Source: a candidate division TM6 bacterium GW2011_GWF2_32_72 (GTDB taxonomy: Bacteria > Babelota > Babeliae > Babelales > GWF2-32-72). From it: DNA of 64,000 nucleotides. Below are positions 1 to 10,895 of the stretch, in pieces. The stretch is from positions 62,447-126,446 of the forward strand of contig LBON01000002.1 in the NCBI GenBank assembly GCA_000989525.1, given 5' to 3'. A program made the translations under genes and the position numbers. Each line of letters opens with the position of its first letter. Position 1 is the first letter of the stretch. The notes beneath the pieces were generated by a model, which saw only the letters and a program-made list of their open reading frames with translations, had not been told where the DNA came from and did no database searches.

Positions 1-263
1 CCACCTCTCCACAAAGGAGAACGAGCTGTACCAGCTCTAGCACGACCTGTTCCCTTTTGAGCCCAAGGTTTTTTACCGGATAAGGAAACTTCTGATCTAT
101 CTTTACAGCCAACAGTTCCTTGTCGACTATTTTGCATCAAAACTCTAATCCAATCCGCAAAAGCAGTTGAATTTAAGCCTTTTTTTTCAATATTGAAATC
201 TTTATCAGAAAACAACTTTAGACGATTCGTTTCTACTGTCTTTTTTGTGTTTTGTGCAACCAT
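1..263 (-). CDS. rplD: 50S ribosomal protein L4 (partial, C-terminus off the window)
   Basis: Large-subunit protein uL4, which binds 23S rRNA and lines the peptide exit tunnel. Only the first 87 codons are visible because the gene runs off the left edge. The reading frame was translated by hand: the family signature [15 protein letters not shown] lies at about residues 64-78, preceded by [13 protein letters not shown] and followed by SPLWRGG. The ATG at 261-263 begins two bases after the rplC stop, so the two genes are almost certainly translationally coupled. It is the last visible gene of a str/S10-type operon; rplW and rplB would be expected next. Confidence 0.95.
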   Translation of the reverse strand, partial: MVAQNTKKTVETNRLKLFSDKDFNIEKKGLNSTAFADWIRVLMQNSRQGTVGCKDRSEVSLSGKKPWAQKGTGRARAGTARSPLWRG

Positions 264-265
264 GA

Positions 266-886
266 TTACCTACACTTTCTAACAAAAACTACAGAACCTG
301 TTTTTCCAGGAACTGAACCTTTTACGAACACAACGTTCTTCTCAGGTTCGACTCTCACCACTTCCAAGTTTCTCATCGTTTGTCTTTGACAGCCCATGTG
401 TCCAGCCATTCGTTTACCTTTTATAACCTTGCCACAGGCACAAAGAAAACCGATAGAACCCGGTCTACGCTTGAACATACTTCCGTGTGCAGATGGACCA
501 CCAGTAAAATTATGTCTTTTCATAACACCAGCAAAACCACGACCTATTGTTTCTCCAGAAACATCAACCTTTATACCAAGGTCCAATATTTTTGTGAAAT
601 CAATAGATTTACCCACTTTAATATCTTCTACCAAATTATCTAATCTAACCTCTCTAACATGTCCAAAAAACGTTTTTTTGTCTTTTAGCCAATTAGGAGT
701 GAATGATTGACCAGAAAATCTTTTTCTTAGACAACCAAACTGGACCGCATTATACCCATCCATCTTTTCGGATTTTATCGCAGTCACTAACCAGTCAGAA
801 ACATCTATAGCTGTTGCTGGGACAACTTTATCGTTCACGAACAACTGCGTCATTCCGACCTTTTTACCCCAGAGTCCCTTAACCAT
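266..886 (-). CDS. rplC: 50S ribosomal protein L3
   Basis: uL3, an early-assembly protein of the large subunit near the peptidyl-transferase centre. 206 residues, the usual length. The N-terminus has the family's [13 protein letters not shown] block. The central loop [15 protein letters not shown], with downstream RRPGSIG, is the diagnostic L3 signature. The ATG at 886 has an AAAGG ribosome-binding site five bases upstream. It sits 17 bases after rpsJ and 2 bases before rplD, the conserved S10-operon order. Confidence 0.98.
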   Translation of the reverse strand: MVKGLWGKKVGMTQLFVNDKVVPATAIDVSDWLVTAIKSEKMDGYNAVQFGCLRKRFSGQSFTPNWLKDKKTFFGHVREVRLDNLVEDIKVGKSIDFTKILDLGIKVDVSGETIGRGFAGVMKRHNFTGGPSAHGSMFKRRPGSIGFLCACGKVIKGKRMAGHMGCQRQTMRNLEVVRVEPEKNVVFVKGSVPGKTGSVVFVRKCR

Positions 887-903
887 TCTTACCTTTCACT
901 AGC

Positions 904-1209
904 CTATTTAATCTCTACATCAACCCCGGAGGAGATGTTCAATCTCATCAACGCATCCATTGTTTGGTCCGAAGGAGCAACAATATCCAAAATACGTTTG
1001 TGAGTCGTTAACTCAAACTGTTCTCTTGATTTTTTATCAATATGAGGTGACCTTAGAACAGTAAAACACCTTTGTTTATTAGGTAGAGGAACAGGTCCGA
1101 CAACATCGGAGCCTGTTCTTTTTGCAGTCATCACAATTTGCTTAACCGCTTTATCCAATAATTGATGATCATATGATCTAAGAGTCAAATGTATCTTTTG
1201 TTTTTTCAT
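904..1209 (-). CDS. rpsJ: 30S ribosomal protein S10
   Basis: uS10, a 30S head protein that also partners NusB in antitermination. 101 residues, normal size. The recognisable stretches are [38 protein letters not shown] and the C-terminal [14 protein letters not shown]. It lies 18 bases downstream of tuf and 17 upstream of rplC, so the str and S10 operons are joined here into one transcription unit, as in many bacteria. Confidence 0.98.
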   Translation of the reverse strand: MKKQKIHLTLRSYDHQLLDKAVKQIVMTAKRTGSDVVGPVPLPNKQRCFTVLRSPHIDKKSREQFELTTHKRILDIVAPSDQTMDALMRLNISSGVDVEIK

Positions 1210-1227
1210 AAACTCTACCTGACTCGA

Positions 1228-2409
1228 TTACTCTACAATTTCAGAAATAACGCCTGAACCAACTGTTCTACCGCCTTCACGGATAGAGAACTTAAGATCT
1301 TTTTCCATAGCAATTGGAGTGATCAAGTCAACGCTCAACGCAACGTTATCACCTGGCATAACCATTTCTCGTCCTTCTGGAAGAGTCACAACGCCAGTAA
1401 CATCTGTTGTTCTAAAATAAAACTGAGGTCTATAGCCATTAAAGAATGGACTATGTCTTCCGCCTTCGTCTTTACTTAGAATATAAACTTCACACTTAAA
1501 CTTCTTATGTGGTGTAACTGAACCAGGAGCTGCAACGACCATACCACGTTCAATGTCTTCTTTTTTAACACCACGAAGAAGAAGACCAGCGTTATCACCA
1601 GCTTGTCCGCTTTCCATAGATTTTTTAAACATTTCTACACCAGTAACAGTACTTTTTATCTTTGATCCAAAGCCAATAACTTCAACTTCGCTACCAATTT
1701 TAACAGTACCTCTTTCAATTCTACCTGTTGCAACAGTACCTCTACCGGAAATAGAGAATACACCTTCAACTGGCATCAAGAATGGTTTGTCAATATCTCT
1801 AACAGGTTCTGGTATATAATCATCAACCGCTTGCATCAAAGCTTTAATTTTTTCTTTGTATGCAGCATCGCCTTCCAAGGCTCTCAAAGCTGAACCCCTG
1901 ATAAAAGGAATCTTTGCACCAGGGAAATCGTATTTGTTCAACAATTCACGAATTTCTTCTTCAACCATGTCTATCATTTCTACATCATCAACCATATCTT
2001 CTTTATTCAAGAAAACTACTAATGCTGGAACACCAACGTTTCTTGCCAATAAAATATGTTCTCTTGTTTGAGGCATAGCACCATCTGCAGCGGATACAAC
2101 TAAAATTGCACCATCCATCTGTGCTGCACCAGTAATAAAGTTCTTAATGTAGTCAGCGTGACCAGGACAGTCAACGTGAGCATAGTGGCGCTTTGGAGTT
2201 TCATATTCAACGTGAGATGTTGAAATAGTAATACCACGAGCCTTTTCTTCTGGAGCGTTATCAATTTGATCAAAAGACTTAAAAACAGCTCCACCTTGTT
2301 CTGACAAAACTTTAGTAATCGCTGCAGTCAATGTTGTTTTACCATGGTCAACGTGACCGATAGTTCCTATATTTACGTGAGGTTTTTTCCTCTCATAAGT
2401 TGCGGCCAT
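1228..2409 (-). CDS. tuf: Elongation factor Tu
   Basis: GTPase that delivers aminoacyl-tRNA to the ribosomal A site. 393 residues, full length. G-domain motifs are all present: GHVDHGKT at residues 18-25, the RGITI switch I, DCPGH (G3) near residue 80 and NKED (G4) near 135, followed by the two beta-barrel domains. The start is fixed by AGGAG five bases before the ATG. Only one tuf copy is visible. The second position where tuf is often found, between the tRNA-Thr and tRNA-Trp genes near 52 kb, holds only rpmG here. Confidence 0.99.
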   Translation of the reverse strand: MAATYERKKPHVNIGTIGHVDHGKTTLTAAITKVLSEQGGAVFKSFDQIDNAPEEKARGITISTSHVEYETPKRHYAHVDCPGHADYIKNFITGAAQMDGAILVVSAADGAMPQTREHILLARNVGVPALVVFLNKEDMVDDVEMIDMVEEEIRELLNKYDFPGAKIPFIRGSALRALEGDAAYKEKIKALMQAVDDYIPEPVRDIDKPFLMPVEGVFSISGRGTVATGRIERGTVKIGSEVEVIGFGSKIKSTVTGVEMFKKSMESGQAGDNAGLLLRGVKKEDIERGMVVAAPGSVTPHKKFKCEVYILSKDEGGRHSPFFNGYRPQFYFRTTDVTGVVTLPEGREMVMPGDNVALSVDLITPIAMEKDLKFSIREGGRTVGSGVISEIVE

Positions 2410-2445
2410 TTTTTCTCCTAGCTACTTATACTTATATTTAAACAA

Positions 2446-4518
2446 TTATTTACCTGATACAATTTCTTCTTGAATACTCGAAGGTACTTCTCTATAGCAT
2501 TCAAATTCCATAGAATAAGCGGCTCTTCCTTTAGTTGCAGAACGAAGATCTGTCGAGTAACCAAACATTTCTTTTAATGGAACTTCGGCCAAAACAACTT
2601 GTGCCCCACCCTTACCTTCCATACCGAGAATTCTTCCGCGTCTTGAGCTTAAATCACCCATAACGTCACCCATATACTCATCTGGTGTTTCCACTTCAAC
2701 TTTCATTATAGGCTCAAGTATTACAGAGGATGCCTTAGACATACCTGATTTGAATGCCATACTTGATGCAACCTTAAATGCCAATTCAGACGAGTCAACA
2801 TCGTGGTAAGAACCGTCAAATAAAGATGCTTTAAAGTCTACAACTGGATAGCCTCCCAATACACCTGTATTTTTTGCTTCCAAGAGACCCTTTTCAACAG
2901 CAGGAATATACTCTCTAGGAACAGTTCCACCAACAACTTTATTTTCAAAAATATAACCGGCACCTCTTTCCAAAGGCTCAAATCTAATCCAAACGTGACC
3001 ATAGTTACCACGACCACCAGATTGTTTAATATACTTACCTTCAACTTCAACCATTTTTTGAATAGTTTCTTTGTAAGCAACTTGCAATCTACCTTGCTCT
3101 ATATCTAACTTTTGTTCTCGTTTTAATCTATCAACTGCAACTTCTAAGTGTAATTCACCCATACCAGAAATCACGGTTTGACCAGTTTCTTCATCATATG
3201 TAAATCTAAAAGAAGGGTCTTCTTGTGCCATTTTTCTTAAAGCAACGATCATTTTTTCATAATCCGCCTTATTTTTTGGCTCAACAGAAGCAGAAATAAC
3301 AGGTGCTGGAATATCAATCTTTTCCAACAAAATATTATCGCCTTCAACGCACAATGTATCACCGGTTGAAGAATCCTTTAATCCCACAACAGCGGCAATA
3401 TCACCAGCTCTTACGCTGTCAATTTCTTCTCTTTTATTTGAATGCATTTTAACAAGTCTACTTACACGCTCTTTTTTACCTTTGGTGGAATTATAAATAT
3501 ATGAACCTGAGTTCAATTCACCTGAATAAACACGTATAAATGTTAAAACACCCACAAAAGGATCTGTCATAATTTTAAAAGCTAAAGCACAAAATGGTTC
3601 TTTAGGATCGGCATGACGAATAACAACCTTATCTGTGTTTGCATCTATGCCTTCAACAGGCGGAACTTCCAATGGAGACGGCAAATAATTAACAACGGCA
3701 TCCAATAACAATTGAACACCTTTATTTTTGAAAGCACTTCCACAAAATACTGGAGTAACTTTTCGTTGAATCACACCTTTTCTCAAAGCCACCATAATTT
3801 CTTCATTTGATATAGCTTCTTCAGCAAGATATTTATCTGCCAATTTATCATCGAAATCGCAAGCCTTTTCAATAATATGATTTCGCATATTTACAACTTT
3901 GTCAGCATATTCAGCAGGAACAACTTCTTCTTTATAAGTAGCACCCATGTCTTCACTATCATAAACATACTTTTTATTAGCTAGAACATCGATGATAGCA
4001 TAAAAATCTTCAGACTGGCCTACAGGAATTTGCATAGCGATAGCATTACCACGAAGTTTTTCATTAATTTCTTTAATTACTTTGAAATAATCCGCACCTA
4101 TTCGATCCATCTTATTCACAAAAGCAATCGCTGGCACTTTGTATCTTGATGATTGGCGCCAAACAGTCTCAGACTGCGGTTGAACACCCCCAACAGCACA
4201 AAAAACGGCAACAACGCCGTCTAAAACACGCAAAGAACGTCCAACTTCAATTGTAAAATCAACGTGGCCAGGAGTATCAATAAGGTTTATTTGATGATCC
4301 TTCCAGAAACAAGTAGTTGCAGCGGAAGTAATAGTAATACCCCGCTCTTTTTCCTGTTCCATCCAGTCCATAGTTGCTTCACCTTCATGAACCTCACCTA
4401 TCTTGTGAGACATACCGGTGTAAAACAAAATTCTTTCTGAAACGGTTGTTTTTCCTGCATCTATGTGCGCAGCAATACCAATATTTCTATAATCTTTTAT
4501 AGGTACTTTTTTTGACAT
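2446..4518 (-). CDS. fusA: Elongation factor G
   Basis: Translocation GTPase that moves mRNA-tRNA through the ribosome. 690 residues, typical for canonical EF-G. Motifs: AHIDAGKTT (G1) near residue 17, [14 protein letters not shown] (G3), NKMDR (G4), then domains II-V, including [14 protein letters not shown] of domain IV and the conserved C-terminal [11 protein letters not shown] region. The ribosome-binding site is GGAGAGG. It lies between rpsG (14 bases upstream) and tuf (36 bases downstream). Confidence 0.99.
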   Translation of the reverse strand: MSKKVPIKDYRNIGIAAHIDAGKTTVSERILFYTGMSHKIGEVHEGEATMDWMEQEKERGITITSAATTCFWKDHQINLIDTPGHVDFTIEVGRSLRVLDGVVAVFCAVGGVQPQSETVWRQSSRYKVPAIAFVNKMDRIGADYFKVIKEINEKLRGNAIAMQIPVGQSEDFYAIIDVLANKKYVYDSEDMGATYKEEVVPAEYADKVVNMRNHIIEKACDFDDKLADKYLAEEAISNEEIMVALRKGVIQRKVTPVFCGSAFKNKGVQLLLDAVVNYLPSPLEVPPVEGIDANTDKVVIRHADPKEPFCALAFKIMTDPFVGVLTFIRVYSGELNSGSYIYNSTKGKKERVSRLVKMHSNKREEIDSVRAGDIAAVVGLKDSSTGDTLCVEGDNILLEKIDIPAPVISASVEPKNKADYEKMIVALRKMAQEDPSFRFTYDEETGQTVISGMGELHLEVAVDRLKREQKLDIEQGRLQVAYKETIQKMVEVEGKYIKQSGGRGNYGHVWIRFEPLERGAGYIFENKVVGGTVPREYIPAVEKGLLEAKNTGVLGGYPVVDFKASLFDGSYHDVDSSELAFKVASSMAFKSGMSKASSVILEPIMKVEVETPDEYMGDVMGDLSSRRGRILGMEGKGGAQVVLAEVPLKEMFGYSTDLRSATKGRAAYSMEFECYREVPSSIQEEIVSGK

Positions 4519-4532
4519 TTCACCTCTCCAAA

Positions 4533-5015
4533 TTACCAGGCGTAGTGAGAGAACGCACGGTTCGACTCGGCCATTCTATGCATATCTTGTTTTTTCTTAA
4601 TAGCATTACCACGACCTTCACTAGCTTCCAACAACTCGGCAGCCAAACGCTGTCCCATTGTTTTAGCAGAGCGACCCGCAGCAGCTGATATCAACCAACG
4701 CATAGCCAAAGCTTTTGCTCTGTCCTTAGGTACTTCACGAGGCACTTGATAAACACTGCCACCAACACGACGAGGACGAACCTCAACTGTTGGAACAACT
4801 TCAAAAAAAGCTTTATTGAATAGTTCAAGACCTCTTTCTTTTTCGCCACCAGCTTTTTTGGTTAGCGCTTCAAGAGCTTCATAAACAATATTTCTTGCAA
4901 CGTTCTTTTTTCCACGAGACATAACAACATTGATAAACTTTTGAATCAATTCTGACCCATATAAAGAGTCAACGCCGATATCTCTTTTAAATCCTACCGA
5001 TTTACGCCTAGGCAT
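4533..5015 (-). CDS. rpsG: 30S ribosomal protein S7
   Basis: uS7, the primary 16S rRNA-binding protein of the 30S head, contacting E-site tRNA. 160 residues, a few more than the common 156. Recognisable by the [21 protein letters not shown] start, the beta-hairpin [14 protein letters not shown], and [13 protein letters not shown] at the C-terminus. AGGAAGG precedes the ATG. Second gene of the str operon, 21 bases after rpsL. Confidence 0.98.
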   Translation of the reverse strand: MPRRKSVGFKRDIGVDSLYGSELIQKFINVVMSRGKKNVARNIVYEALEALTKKAGGEKERGLELFNKAFFEVVPTVEVRPRRVGGSVYQVPREVPKDRAKALAMRWLISAAAGRSAKTMGQRLAAELLEASEGRGNAIKKKQDMHRMAESNRAFSHYAW

Positions 5016-5036
5016 ATTTTAAACCTTCCTAATTAA

Positions 5037-5414
5037 CTATGTAGTCTTTGGTCTTTTAGCACCATACAACGATCTACTTTGCTTTCTATTTGCAACACCA
5101 GCTGTATCAAGCGCACCTCTAATAATGTGATACTTAACACCTGGTAAATCCTTTACCCTGCCGCCTCTTATCAATACAACAGAGTGTTCTTGCAAGTTAT
5201 GACCTTCACCAGGAATATAAGCTGTTACTTCTACTCCGGTAGTCAATTTAACACGAGCAACCTTACGAAGCGCAGAGTTTGGCTTCTTTGGAGTTACTGT
5301 AAAAACTCTTGTACAAACACCTCTAACTTGAGGGCAACTTTTAAGAGCGGGGCTCTTTGTTTTTTCTTTGATTCGCTGTCTTGGCGAGCGAACAAGTTGA
5401 TTTGTCGTAGGCAT
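5037..5414 (-). CDS. rpsL: 30S ribosomal protein S12
   Basis: uS12, a decoding-centre protein. I start it at the ATG at 5412-5414 (125 residues, [13 protein letters not shown]), preceded by GGGGAAAG, rather than at an in-frame codon 13 positions upstream, because family members begin with MPT-NQL. The decoding loop [10 protein letters not shown] is at residues 42-51 and [14 protein letters not shown] follows, both with the lysines usual in streptomycin-sensitive S12. First gene of the str operon. Confidence 0.97.
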   Translation of the reverse strand: MPTTNQLVRSPRQRIKEKTKSPALKSCPQVRGVCTRVFTVTPKKPNSALRKVARVKLTTGVEVTAYIPGEGHNLQEHSVVLIRGGRVKDLPGVKYHIIRGALDTAGVANRKQSRSLYGAKRPKTT

Positions 5415-5510
5415 CTTTCCCCAAAAACCTTTGTTAATTAAATGATTAAACAATAAAAACTAGAAAAATTCTCAAACTTCAACGTAAAATAAGCACGGAA
5501 GAATATTAGC

Positions 5511-5538
5511 ATTGTACAGTTTTCACATTTTTTTTCAA
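5511..5538 (-). promoter_or_regulatory. Predicted sigma-70-type promoter of the str operon
   Basis: Reading the minus strand, TTGAAA (complement of 5533-5538) is separated by 16 bases from TACAAT (complement of 5511-5516). A transcript would start near 5504 and have a leader of about 90 bases before rpsL. Position and quality fit a strong ribosomal-protein promoter; it has not been mapped. Confidence 0.6.
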
Positions 5539-5643
5539 GAAGAAATGAAAAAATCTAACTGATAGACTAAAAAATTCTTTGTTGATACTATTTCACAATA
5601 TTAACTAAATTTTAACAGATTCTTAAATAAAAGGAATACTTGA

Positions 5644-6735
5644 ATGATCATCTTTCAAAACCTCTTTCTAGTAGTCAAATCCATCCTGTTTTTAGCCTTA
5701 GCCGTGTTTGGGGTTGGTTTCATCATTGGCTTCCATGAATTAGGTCATTTAATCTTCTGTAAAATATTTAAAGTTGCCGCTCCCACATACTCAATTGGCA
5801 TGGGCCCAAAACTTCTAAATAAAAAAATTGGCACAACTAATTATATTCTCTCTGCAATACCTCTTGGGGGTTATGTTGAAATGGCCGGAGAAAAAAAAGA
5901 TGTACCCAAGGGTGAACATTTATTTTCTTCCCGATCATACTACCAAAAAATTTGCATAATGGCCGGCGGCATCAGCTTTAACATTCTTTTTACATTTCTT
6001 TGTTTTTCATTTTTATACATGGTCGGAATTCCTAAACATCCAATTTTACACGATATAAAATTTGGAAACATAATTAAACAAGTTCTTCCAAAAACACCTG
6101 CTAGCCAAGCAGGAATTAAAAAAGGCGATCAAATATTACAAATAGGACGAGAAAAGATAGGCAACAATTTAATTGATATAATAGCCGCGCAACCCGATAA
6201 AGAAGTAACTCTTTATATCAAGCGTGGAGATGAAGAAATCACAATTCCTGTAAAACTTTCTTCCCAAAACATTGATGGTAAAAATATTGGCATCCTCGGT
6301 GTCCAGCCTGATTTAATTGATGAAAACACAATGAAACCCATGTCTATTTTTAAAGCTTTTGCTTGGGGAGCTCATTCAACATATAGAGCCCTAACGGCAT
6401 ACGGCGCATTAGTTAAAAATATGTTTCATAAAAAATCTATAGACAGCGTCGGTGGCCCCATAATGGTTTTCTCTCAAACAATGAAAAGTGCCGAAAAAGG
6501 CTGGCTATACTTCTTATTCATGCTCGCATTTTTAAGCGTAGGCCTAGCAGCACTAAACATACTACCTCTGCCAATTTTAGACGGCGGTCAAATACTAATC
6601 CTTTCAATAGAAGCAATCATTCGCCACAGCCTCTCTGAGGTCATAAAAGAATACATTTTTATAACTTCTTGGATTGGATTCTTGTTATTAACTATCTACA
6701 TAACATTTAAAGATATTCTAAATATTTTTTGGTAA
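5644..6735 (+). CDS. rseP: Site-2 (M50) membrane metalloprotease, RseP family
   Basis: Intramembrane zinc protease that in characterised bacteria cleaves anti-sigma factors and signal-peptide remnants in the inner membrane. 363 residues. Zinc motif HELGH at residues 31-35 in the first membrane segment. A PDZ domain spans about residues 130-215. The third-ligand motif LPILDGGQ lies near residue 315, inside the penultimate membrane segment, and a final hydrophobic helix ends the protein. One PDZ domain, as in the RseP of many non-proteobacteria. AAGGA nine bases upstream supports the ATG. It is monocistronic and diverges from the str operon. Confidence 0.93.
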   Translation: MIIFQNLFLVVKSILFLALAVFGVGFIIGFHELGHLIFCKIFKVAAPTYSIGMGPKLLNKKIGTTNYILSAIPLGGYVEMAGEKKDVPKGEHLFSSRSYYQKICIMAGGISFNILFTFLCFSFLYMVGIPKHPILHDIKFGNIIKQVLPKTPASQAGIKKGDQILQIGREKIGNNLIDIIAAQPDKEVTLYIKRGDEEITIPVKLSSQNIDGKNIGILGVQPDLIDENTMKPMSIFKAFAWGAHSTYRALTAYGALVKNMFHKKSIDSVGGPIMVFSQTMKSAEKGWLYFLFMLAFLSVGLAALNILPLPILDGGQILILSIEAIIRHSLSEVIKEYIFITSWIGFLLLTIYITFKDILNIFW

Positions 6736-6764
6736 ACACTAAATATTTCTTAAAAATAAGCAAA

Positions 6765-6796
6765 AAAAATAGGGCCCGCTTCATGGCCCTATTTTT
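6765..6796. terminator. Bidirectional Rho-independent terminator between rseP and rplM
   Basis: A 12-bp perfect stem (6765-6776 with 6785-6796) and an 8-base loop. The arms read AAAAATAGGGCC and its complement, so there is a U-run in both directions. It separates convergent rseP and rplM. Confidence 0.9.
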
Positions 6797-6815
6797 CTTA
6801 GATCAATTAAATAAA

Positions 6816-7238
6816 TTAACCGATCTGAGCTTTGTGTGGGTGCTCAGCACCTGTATAAACTTTTAATTTTGTTAAGATTTGCGCATTCAAATTATTTTTA
6901 GGAAGCATGCCCTTAACAGAATGCATAATTATTCTTGCTGGATCTTTTGCCATTACTTGCTTAGCGGTAAGTTCTTTTTTACCACCAATATAGCCCGAAT
7001 TGCTAATATAGGTCTTTTGTTCCAGTTTGTCGCCACTCAAAAAAATCTTTTCTGCATTTATAACAACAACATAATCACCCGCATCAGCATGTGATGTATA
7101 TTCTGGTTTATTTTTACCTCTTAAAATGTCCGCTATTTCAGTAGAAAGGCGGCCTAAAATCTTACCTGATGCATCAATCAAATGCCATTTGGGTGCTCTA
7201 TCTTCTTTTCTAAGAAAGAAAGCTTTGTTCATATCCAT
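6816..7238 (-). CDS. rplM: 50S ribosomal protein L13
   Basis: uL13, an early large-subunit assembly protein. About 140 residues, normal. Motifs: WHLIDASGKILGRLST, YTSHADAGDYVVVINAEKI and the C-terminal GAEHPHKAQ. The start at 7238 (ATG GAT ATG AAC) is chosen because AAGGG lies six bases upstream; an in-frame TTG just before it is less likely. The usual partner rpsI is absent: rseP follows on the other strand, after a terminator. Confidence 0.95.
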   Translation of the reverse strand: MDMNKAFFLRKEDRAPKWHLIDASGKILGRLSTEIADILRGKNKPEYTSHADAGDYVVVINAEKIFLSGDKLEQKTYISNSGYIGGKKELTAKQVMAKDPARIIMHSVKGMLPKNNLNAQILTKLKVYTGAEHPHKAQIG

Positions 7239-7438
7239 CAAAAACCCTTAAAATTTAAACCACTAAAGTATAAAAACTATTTTTTACACTGAAAAATACG
7301 GGATGCAGATATTGTAAAGTAAAAAAAACCACTCGTCAAATTGAAAAAAATGAATTGTACAATTGCCTATAACCAAACAATGCTATAAGATAAGTTCCCA
7401 TAAAACATTAAAATTTTTTATTAAACTTGTGAAAGGCT

Positions 7439-9028
7439 ATGATGCAACTATCTTGGTATTCAATTATTCCTCCTATTGTCATTTTATTAATGGCTACATT
7501 TTCTAAAAAAATTATCCCTTCAATTATTGCTGGATGTATAATTGCATGCCTACTTACAACAGATTTTGATATATTTGAAGCTGCCAAACTTTTATTTGTA
7601 AGGTCCCATATATCTGCAGGAACATTGATGCTCTTTGGCTTTGTGTTTTTTGTAGGAATAATAATAGCTTTAATCAATGCCACAGGTGGAGCAACGGCAT
7701 TTGCCAACTTAATCACAAAACGAATTAGATCTGCTCGCCAAGTAGAATCAACATCTTTTTTAATGGCCTTCATATTATTTATAGATGATTATTTAAGCAC
7801 CGTGACAATGGGATATGTATTACAGCCTTTAACCGACAAATTTCGTATCCCAAGAGCAAAACTTGCTTTTTTAATTCACTCTTTAGGAAGCCCCGTCGTA
7901 GTAATGGCACCCATTTCCAGCTGGATCGCTATAATTACAAATCAATTAGAGGCTGCCGGTGTATCAAATAATCCAATATTTGCACCCAAATTTTTAGCAG
8001 ACCAATTTTTTGTTTTTTTAAAAACAATCCCTTTCTTACTATATTCAATTTTAATTATTACATCAGCATGGATAATAGTTCGATTCAAACTTTCTTTTGG
8101 ACCAATGGCAAAACAAGAGATTATCGCTTCAGAAACAGGTAATGTATTTGGAGGAAAATCACCTCATAAAATAGCTCATCATGAAACACAAAAAAAGAGT
8201 TCAATTTGGGATCTATTTATTCCAATAATAACTTTAGTCGCTGGTGTATTCATAGGCATTCCCTATACTGGTGGATTTTGGTTATTCGGTGGAAACAATT
8301 CATTAGTCCAGGCATTTACTAAATGTCCCGACATAGGACCAATTTTATTTACTAGCTCTCTTATTGCGCTCATTTTAGGTTTAATATTTGGATTATGGCA
8401 AAAAAAAGTTCATTTTTACTCATGGCCTTCTTTAATCAAAGAAGGTTATAACCTGATGTTTTCTGCTATATTAATAGTATTTACGGCAGGCATACTTGGT
8501 AGCATTCTAAAAAATGATCTACATACCGGACAGTATCTAAGCTATTTATTGGAACCAATTTTAAACATATCTTTCTTACCTGCAACTCTATTCTTAGTAT
8601 CATTTTTGATTTCATTATCTATAGGCACGGCTTGGGGAACATTGGCCATCCTTATTCCAATCGCAATTCAAATGCTATCTCAAATGATGGGAATTACAGG
8701 AGCTATAGACTTAAATCAAGCGATTCTTCTTTGTCCAACTCTAGGGGCTGTTCTTTCTGGAGCCATAGCAGGCAACCAAATTTCACCAATCTCTGACACA
8801 ACATTTTTAACAGTAGCCTGCACAGGTGTTTATAGAAACGACCACATAAACACACAATTATGGTATGCCCTTCCGGCAATTATCTTTGCTTTCTTAGGCT
8901 TTCTAATTATGCCGTCGGTGCTGATATATTCTTTTTGGAAAGGTATGCTATTAACCACAGGATTTTCTATCGGTTTATGCGTAATAACACTTTTTATACT
9001 CAATAGATTTTTCAAAAATTACAAATGA
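7439..9028 (+). CDS. nhaC: Na+/H+ antiporter, NhaC family
   Basis: Polytopic inner-membrane antiporter expected to exchange sodium for protons. 529 residues with about a dozen hydrophobic segments. Family-typical stretches are the FIDDYLSTVTMG region near residue 119, SIGTAWGTLAILIP near residue 398 and GAIAGNQISPISDTT near residue 440, whose polar residues lie in the transport path. Two adjacent ATGs are possible; GAAAGG is two bases before the first and five before the second, so the real start may be 7442. Monocistronic and convergent with pepP. Substrate specificity cannot be fixed from sequence alone. Confidence 0.85.
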   Translation: MMQLSWYSIIPPIVILLMATFSKKIIPSIIAGCIIACLLTTDFDIFEAAKLLFVRSHISAGTLMLFGFVFFVGIIIALINATGGATAFANLITKRIRSARQVESTSFLMAFILFIDDYLSTVTMGYVLQPLTDKFRIPRAKLAFLIHSLGSPVVVMAPISSWIAIITNQLEAAGVSNNPIFAPKFLADQFFVFLKTIPFLLYSILIITSAWIIVRFKLSFGPMAKQEIIASETGNVFGGKSPHKIAHHETQKKSSIWDLFIPIITLVAGVFIGIPYTGGFWLFGGNNSLVQAFTKCPDIGPILFTSSLIALILGLIFGLWQKKVHFYSWPSLIKEGYNLMFSAILIVFTAGILGSILKNDLHTGQYLSYLLEPILNISFLPATLFLVSFLISLSIGTAWGTLAILIPIAIQMLSQMMGITGAIDLNQAILLCPTLGAVLSGAIAGNQISPISDTTFLTVACTGVYRNDHINTQLWYALPAIIFAFLGFLIMPSVLIYSFWKGMLLTTGFSIGLCVITLFILNRFFKNYK

Positions 9029-9038
9029 ATATCAATGA

Positions 9039-10268
9039 TCAACTTTTGTCCAAATCACTCAAACAAACACACCCATTTTTTGTAATTTGATAGTCATCTT
9101 CCAGCCGAATTCCAATTGACTCTTCTTTAATATACAAACCAGGTTCAATTGTTATCACATCGCCCTCAGAAAGAGCCTCATGGCTTGATCCTACATCATG
9201 AACATCAAGTCCCAAATAGTGACCTATACCATGCGTAAAATATTTTTCTAAACCATACTTTGCAAAAAATTGCATTGCTAAATGACTTAATGAATTTTCT
9301 GGAAATAAATTATTATTTAAATACATGCCCGGTTTTGCCAAACTTTCAATGTATTCTTTTGTATCTTGAACAACATTAAAAAGTTCTTTTTGCCGAGGCG
9401 TCATCTTTTCTGAAATCGCAAATGTTCGTGAAATGTCGGCACAATAATGATTAAATTCAGCACCAGCATCGATTAAAAGTAAATCTCCTGAACTCAATTC
9501 ATCCAAATTTTTTGTATAATGTAAAATTGTTGCATTTTTTCCAGAAGCCGCAATTGTAGGGAAAGCTGACTGTGCGCCGAATGATGTAAAAATATATTCC
9601 ATAGCAGCCTTGACTTCAGATTCTAAGCCACCAGGCCTAATTACCTCTTTAGCAGCATCAAATCCCATATGTGTAATTTCAATAGCTTTAATTATTGCCA
9701 CCATTTCTGTTGCATCTTTTTTACGTCTCATCGAATAAATCAAAGAGGATATATCCCGAACCTTTTCACCCAATTCTGACAAAAAAGAAATCAACCTATT
9801 AAGTAAAAATTTTTGAACAAAATTACTTGATGCCAAATCAGGCAAAAGTGAAAAAAAAGGCAAACCTGAATTTTTGATAAATTCGATCAAGTGATTATAT
9901 TCATCAACTGTAAAAAATGGATGAGCAACAATACCCTTATAAGAGTCACCAAGCAATTTAATTTCATCAACCCCAACTTTTTGCGGAGATTTCAAATCAA
10001 TACATCCACTCATCCAGGCTTCTCTTTTTCCATCAAAATTTGGTATGAATAAAGTTGTATATCCATTTAAATCTACAATCAAAACAGCCCCGGGCTCATT
10101 GATTCCAGTGTAATAAAAAAACGAACTTTCTTGTGAAAATAAAGTTCGTTCGTTTTCTAAATTTGCAAATAAAATAATATTTCCATTTTTTACCTGATAT
10201 TTTTCTTGAATCAGACTACCAAGTTTTTTTCTTCTATTTATATAATCCGGCTGTTCATAAATCATCAT
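9039..10268 (-). CDS. pepP: Xaa-Pro aminopeptidase (M24B metallopeptidase)
   Basis: Cytoplasmic dimetal aminopeptidase removing N-terminal residues before proline. 409 residues from the ATG at 10268, chosen because AAAGGAG lies four bases upstream. N-terminal creatinase-like domain (about 1-170), then a pita-bread domain. Metal ligands are visible: the two aspartates in LIDAGAEFNHYCADISR, the histidine in THGIGHYLGLDVHDVG, and the glutamates in IEPGLYI and IRLEDD. It lies 27 bases downstream of recR on the same strand and ends 10 bases from the convergent nhaC. Confidence 0.92.
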   Translation of the reverse strand: MMIYEQPDYINRRKKLGSLIQEKYQVKNGNIILFANLENERTLFSQESSFFYYTGINEPGAVLIVDLNGYTTLFIPNFDGKREAWMSGCIDLKSPQKVGVDEIKLLGDSYKGIVAHPFFTVDEYNHLIEFIKNSGLPFFSLLPDLASSNFVQKFLLNRLISFLSELGEKVRDISSLIYSMRRKKDATEMVAIIKAIEITHMGFDAAKEVIRPGGLESEVKAAMEYIFTSFGAQSAFPTIAASGKNATILHYTKNLDELSSGDLLLIDAGAEFNHYCADISRTFAISEKMTPRQKELFNVVQDTKEYIESLAKPGMYLNNNLFPENSLSHLAMQFFAKYGLEKYFTHGIGHYLGLDVHDVGSSHEALSEGDVITIEPGLYIKEESIGIRLEDDYQITKNGCVCLSDLDKS

Positions 10269-10295
10269 TAAACTCCTTTTGCAATTCATTCAAAA

Positions 10296-10895
10296 TTAAA
10301 AAGGTCTTCTTTCTGATATAGCCTTATACACTGTCAATTTATCCATATACTCCAAAGAAGATCCAACAGGCACACCCTTGGCTAAACAAGAAATTTTAAT
10401 ATTGGAATTTTTTAAAAAACTAGCAACATATGAAGCCGTTGCTTCACCTTCTGGTGTTTGATTAGTAGCTAAAATAATTTCATCAATTCCCTGCTTACAG
10501 CGCAACTCTAAATAATTAATAGTCAAATCTTCTGGACCAATACCATCCAAAGGAGAAATCGCACCACCAAGAACATGATAAACACCTAAATATCCAGCTG
10601 TTTTTTCAATAGCTAAAAGATCCTGCCAAGTTTCTACAACACAAATTAAACGTTTATTTCTTCGGGCCGAAGAACAAATCGGACAACCTTTATCTTTTTC
10701 TTTCCAACAAAAACACTCGTTGCACTGTGCAACGCGACGTTTTACCTCAAGTAAACTCTGACAAAATGAATCAATTTTTTCACCATTATTTTTTAGAAAA
10801 TAATCCGCCACGCGAAAAATATTTTTAGATGCAAGATATGGAACCTGCTGAAACAACTTTAAAAGCTGTTCAAGCGATGGAACATCCTTAAGCAT
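10296..10895 (-). CDS. recR: Recombination protein RecR
   Basis: Component of the RecFOR pathway that loads RecA on gapped DNA. 199 residues, the standard length. N-terminal helix-hairpin-helix region (VPYLASKNIFRVADYFLK), a Cys4 zinc finger (CNECFCW then CPIC), and a Toprim domain containing VVETWQDLLAIE and GGAISPLDGIGPEDL. Its start overlaps the end of yidC by 8 bases, implying coupled translation. No dnaX or YbaB gene, its usual neighbours, is visible here. Confidence 0.96.
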   Translation of the reverse strand: MLKDVPSLEQLLKLFQQVPYLASKNIFRVADYFLKNNGEKIDSFCQSLLEVKRRVAQCNECFCWKEKDKGCPICSSARRNKRLICVVETWQDLLAIEKTAGYLGVYHVLGGAISPLDGIGPEDLTINYLELRCKQGIDEIILATNQTPEGEATASYVASFLKNSNIKISCLAKGVPVGSSLEYMDKLTVYKAISERRPF

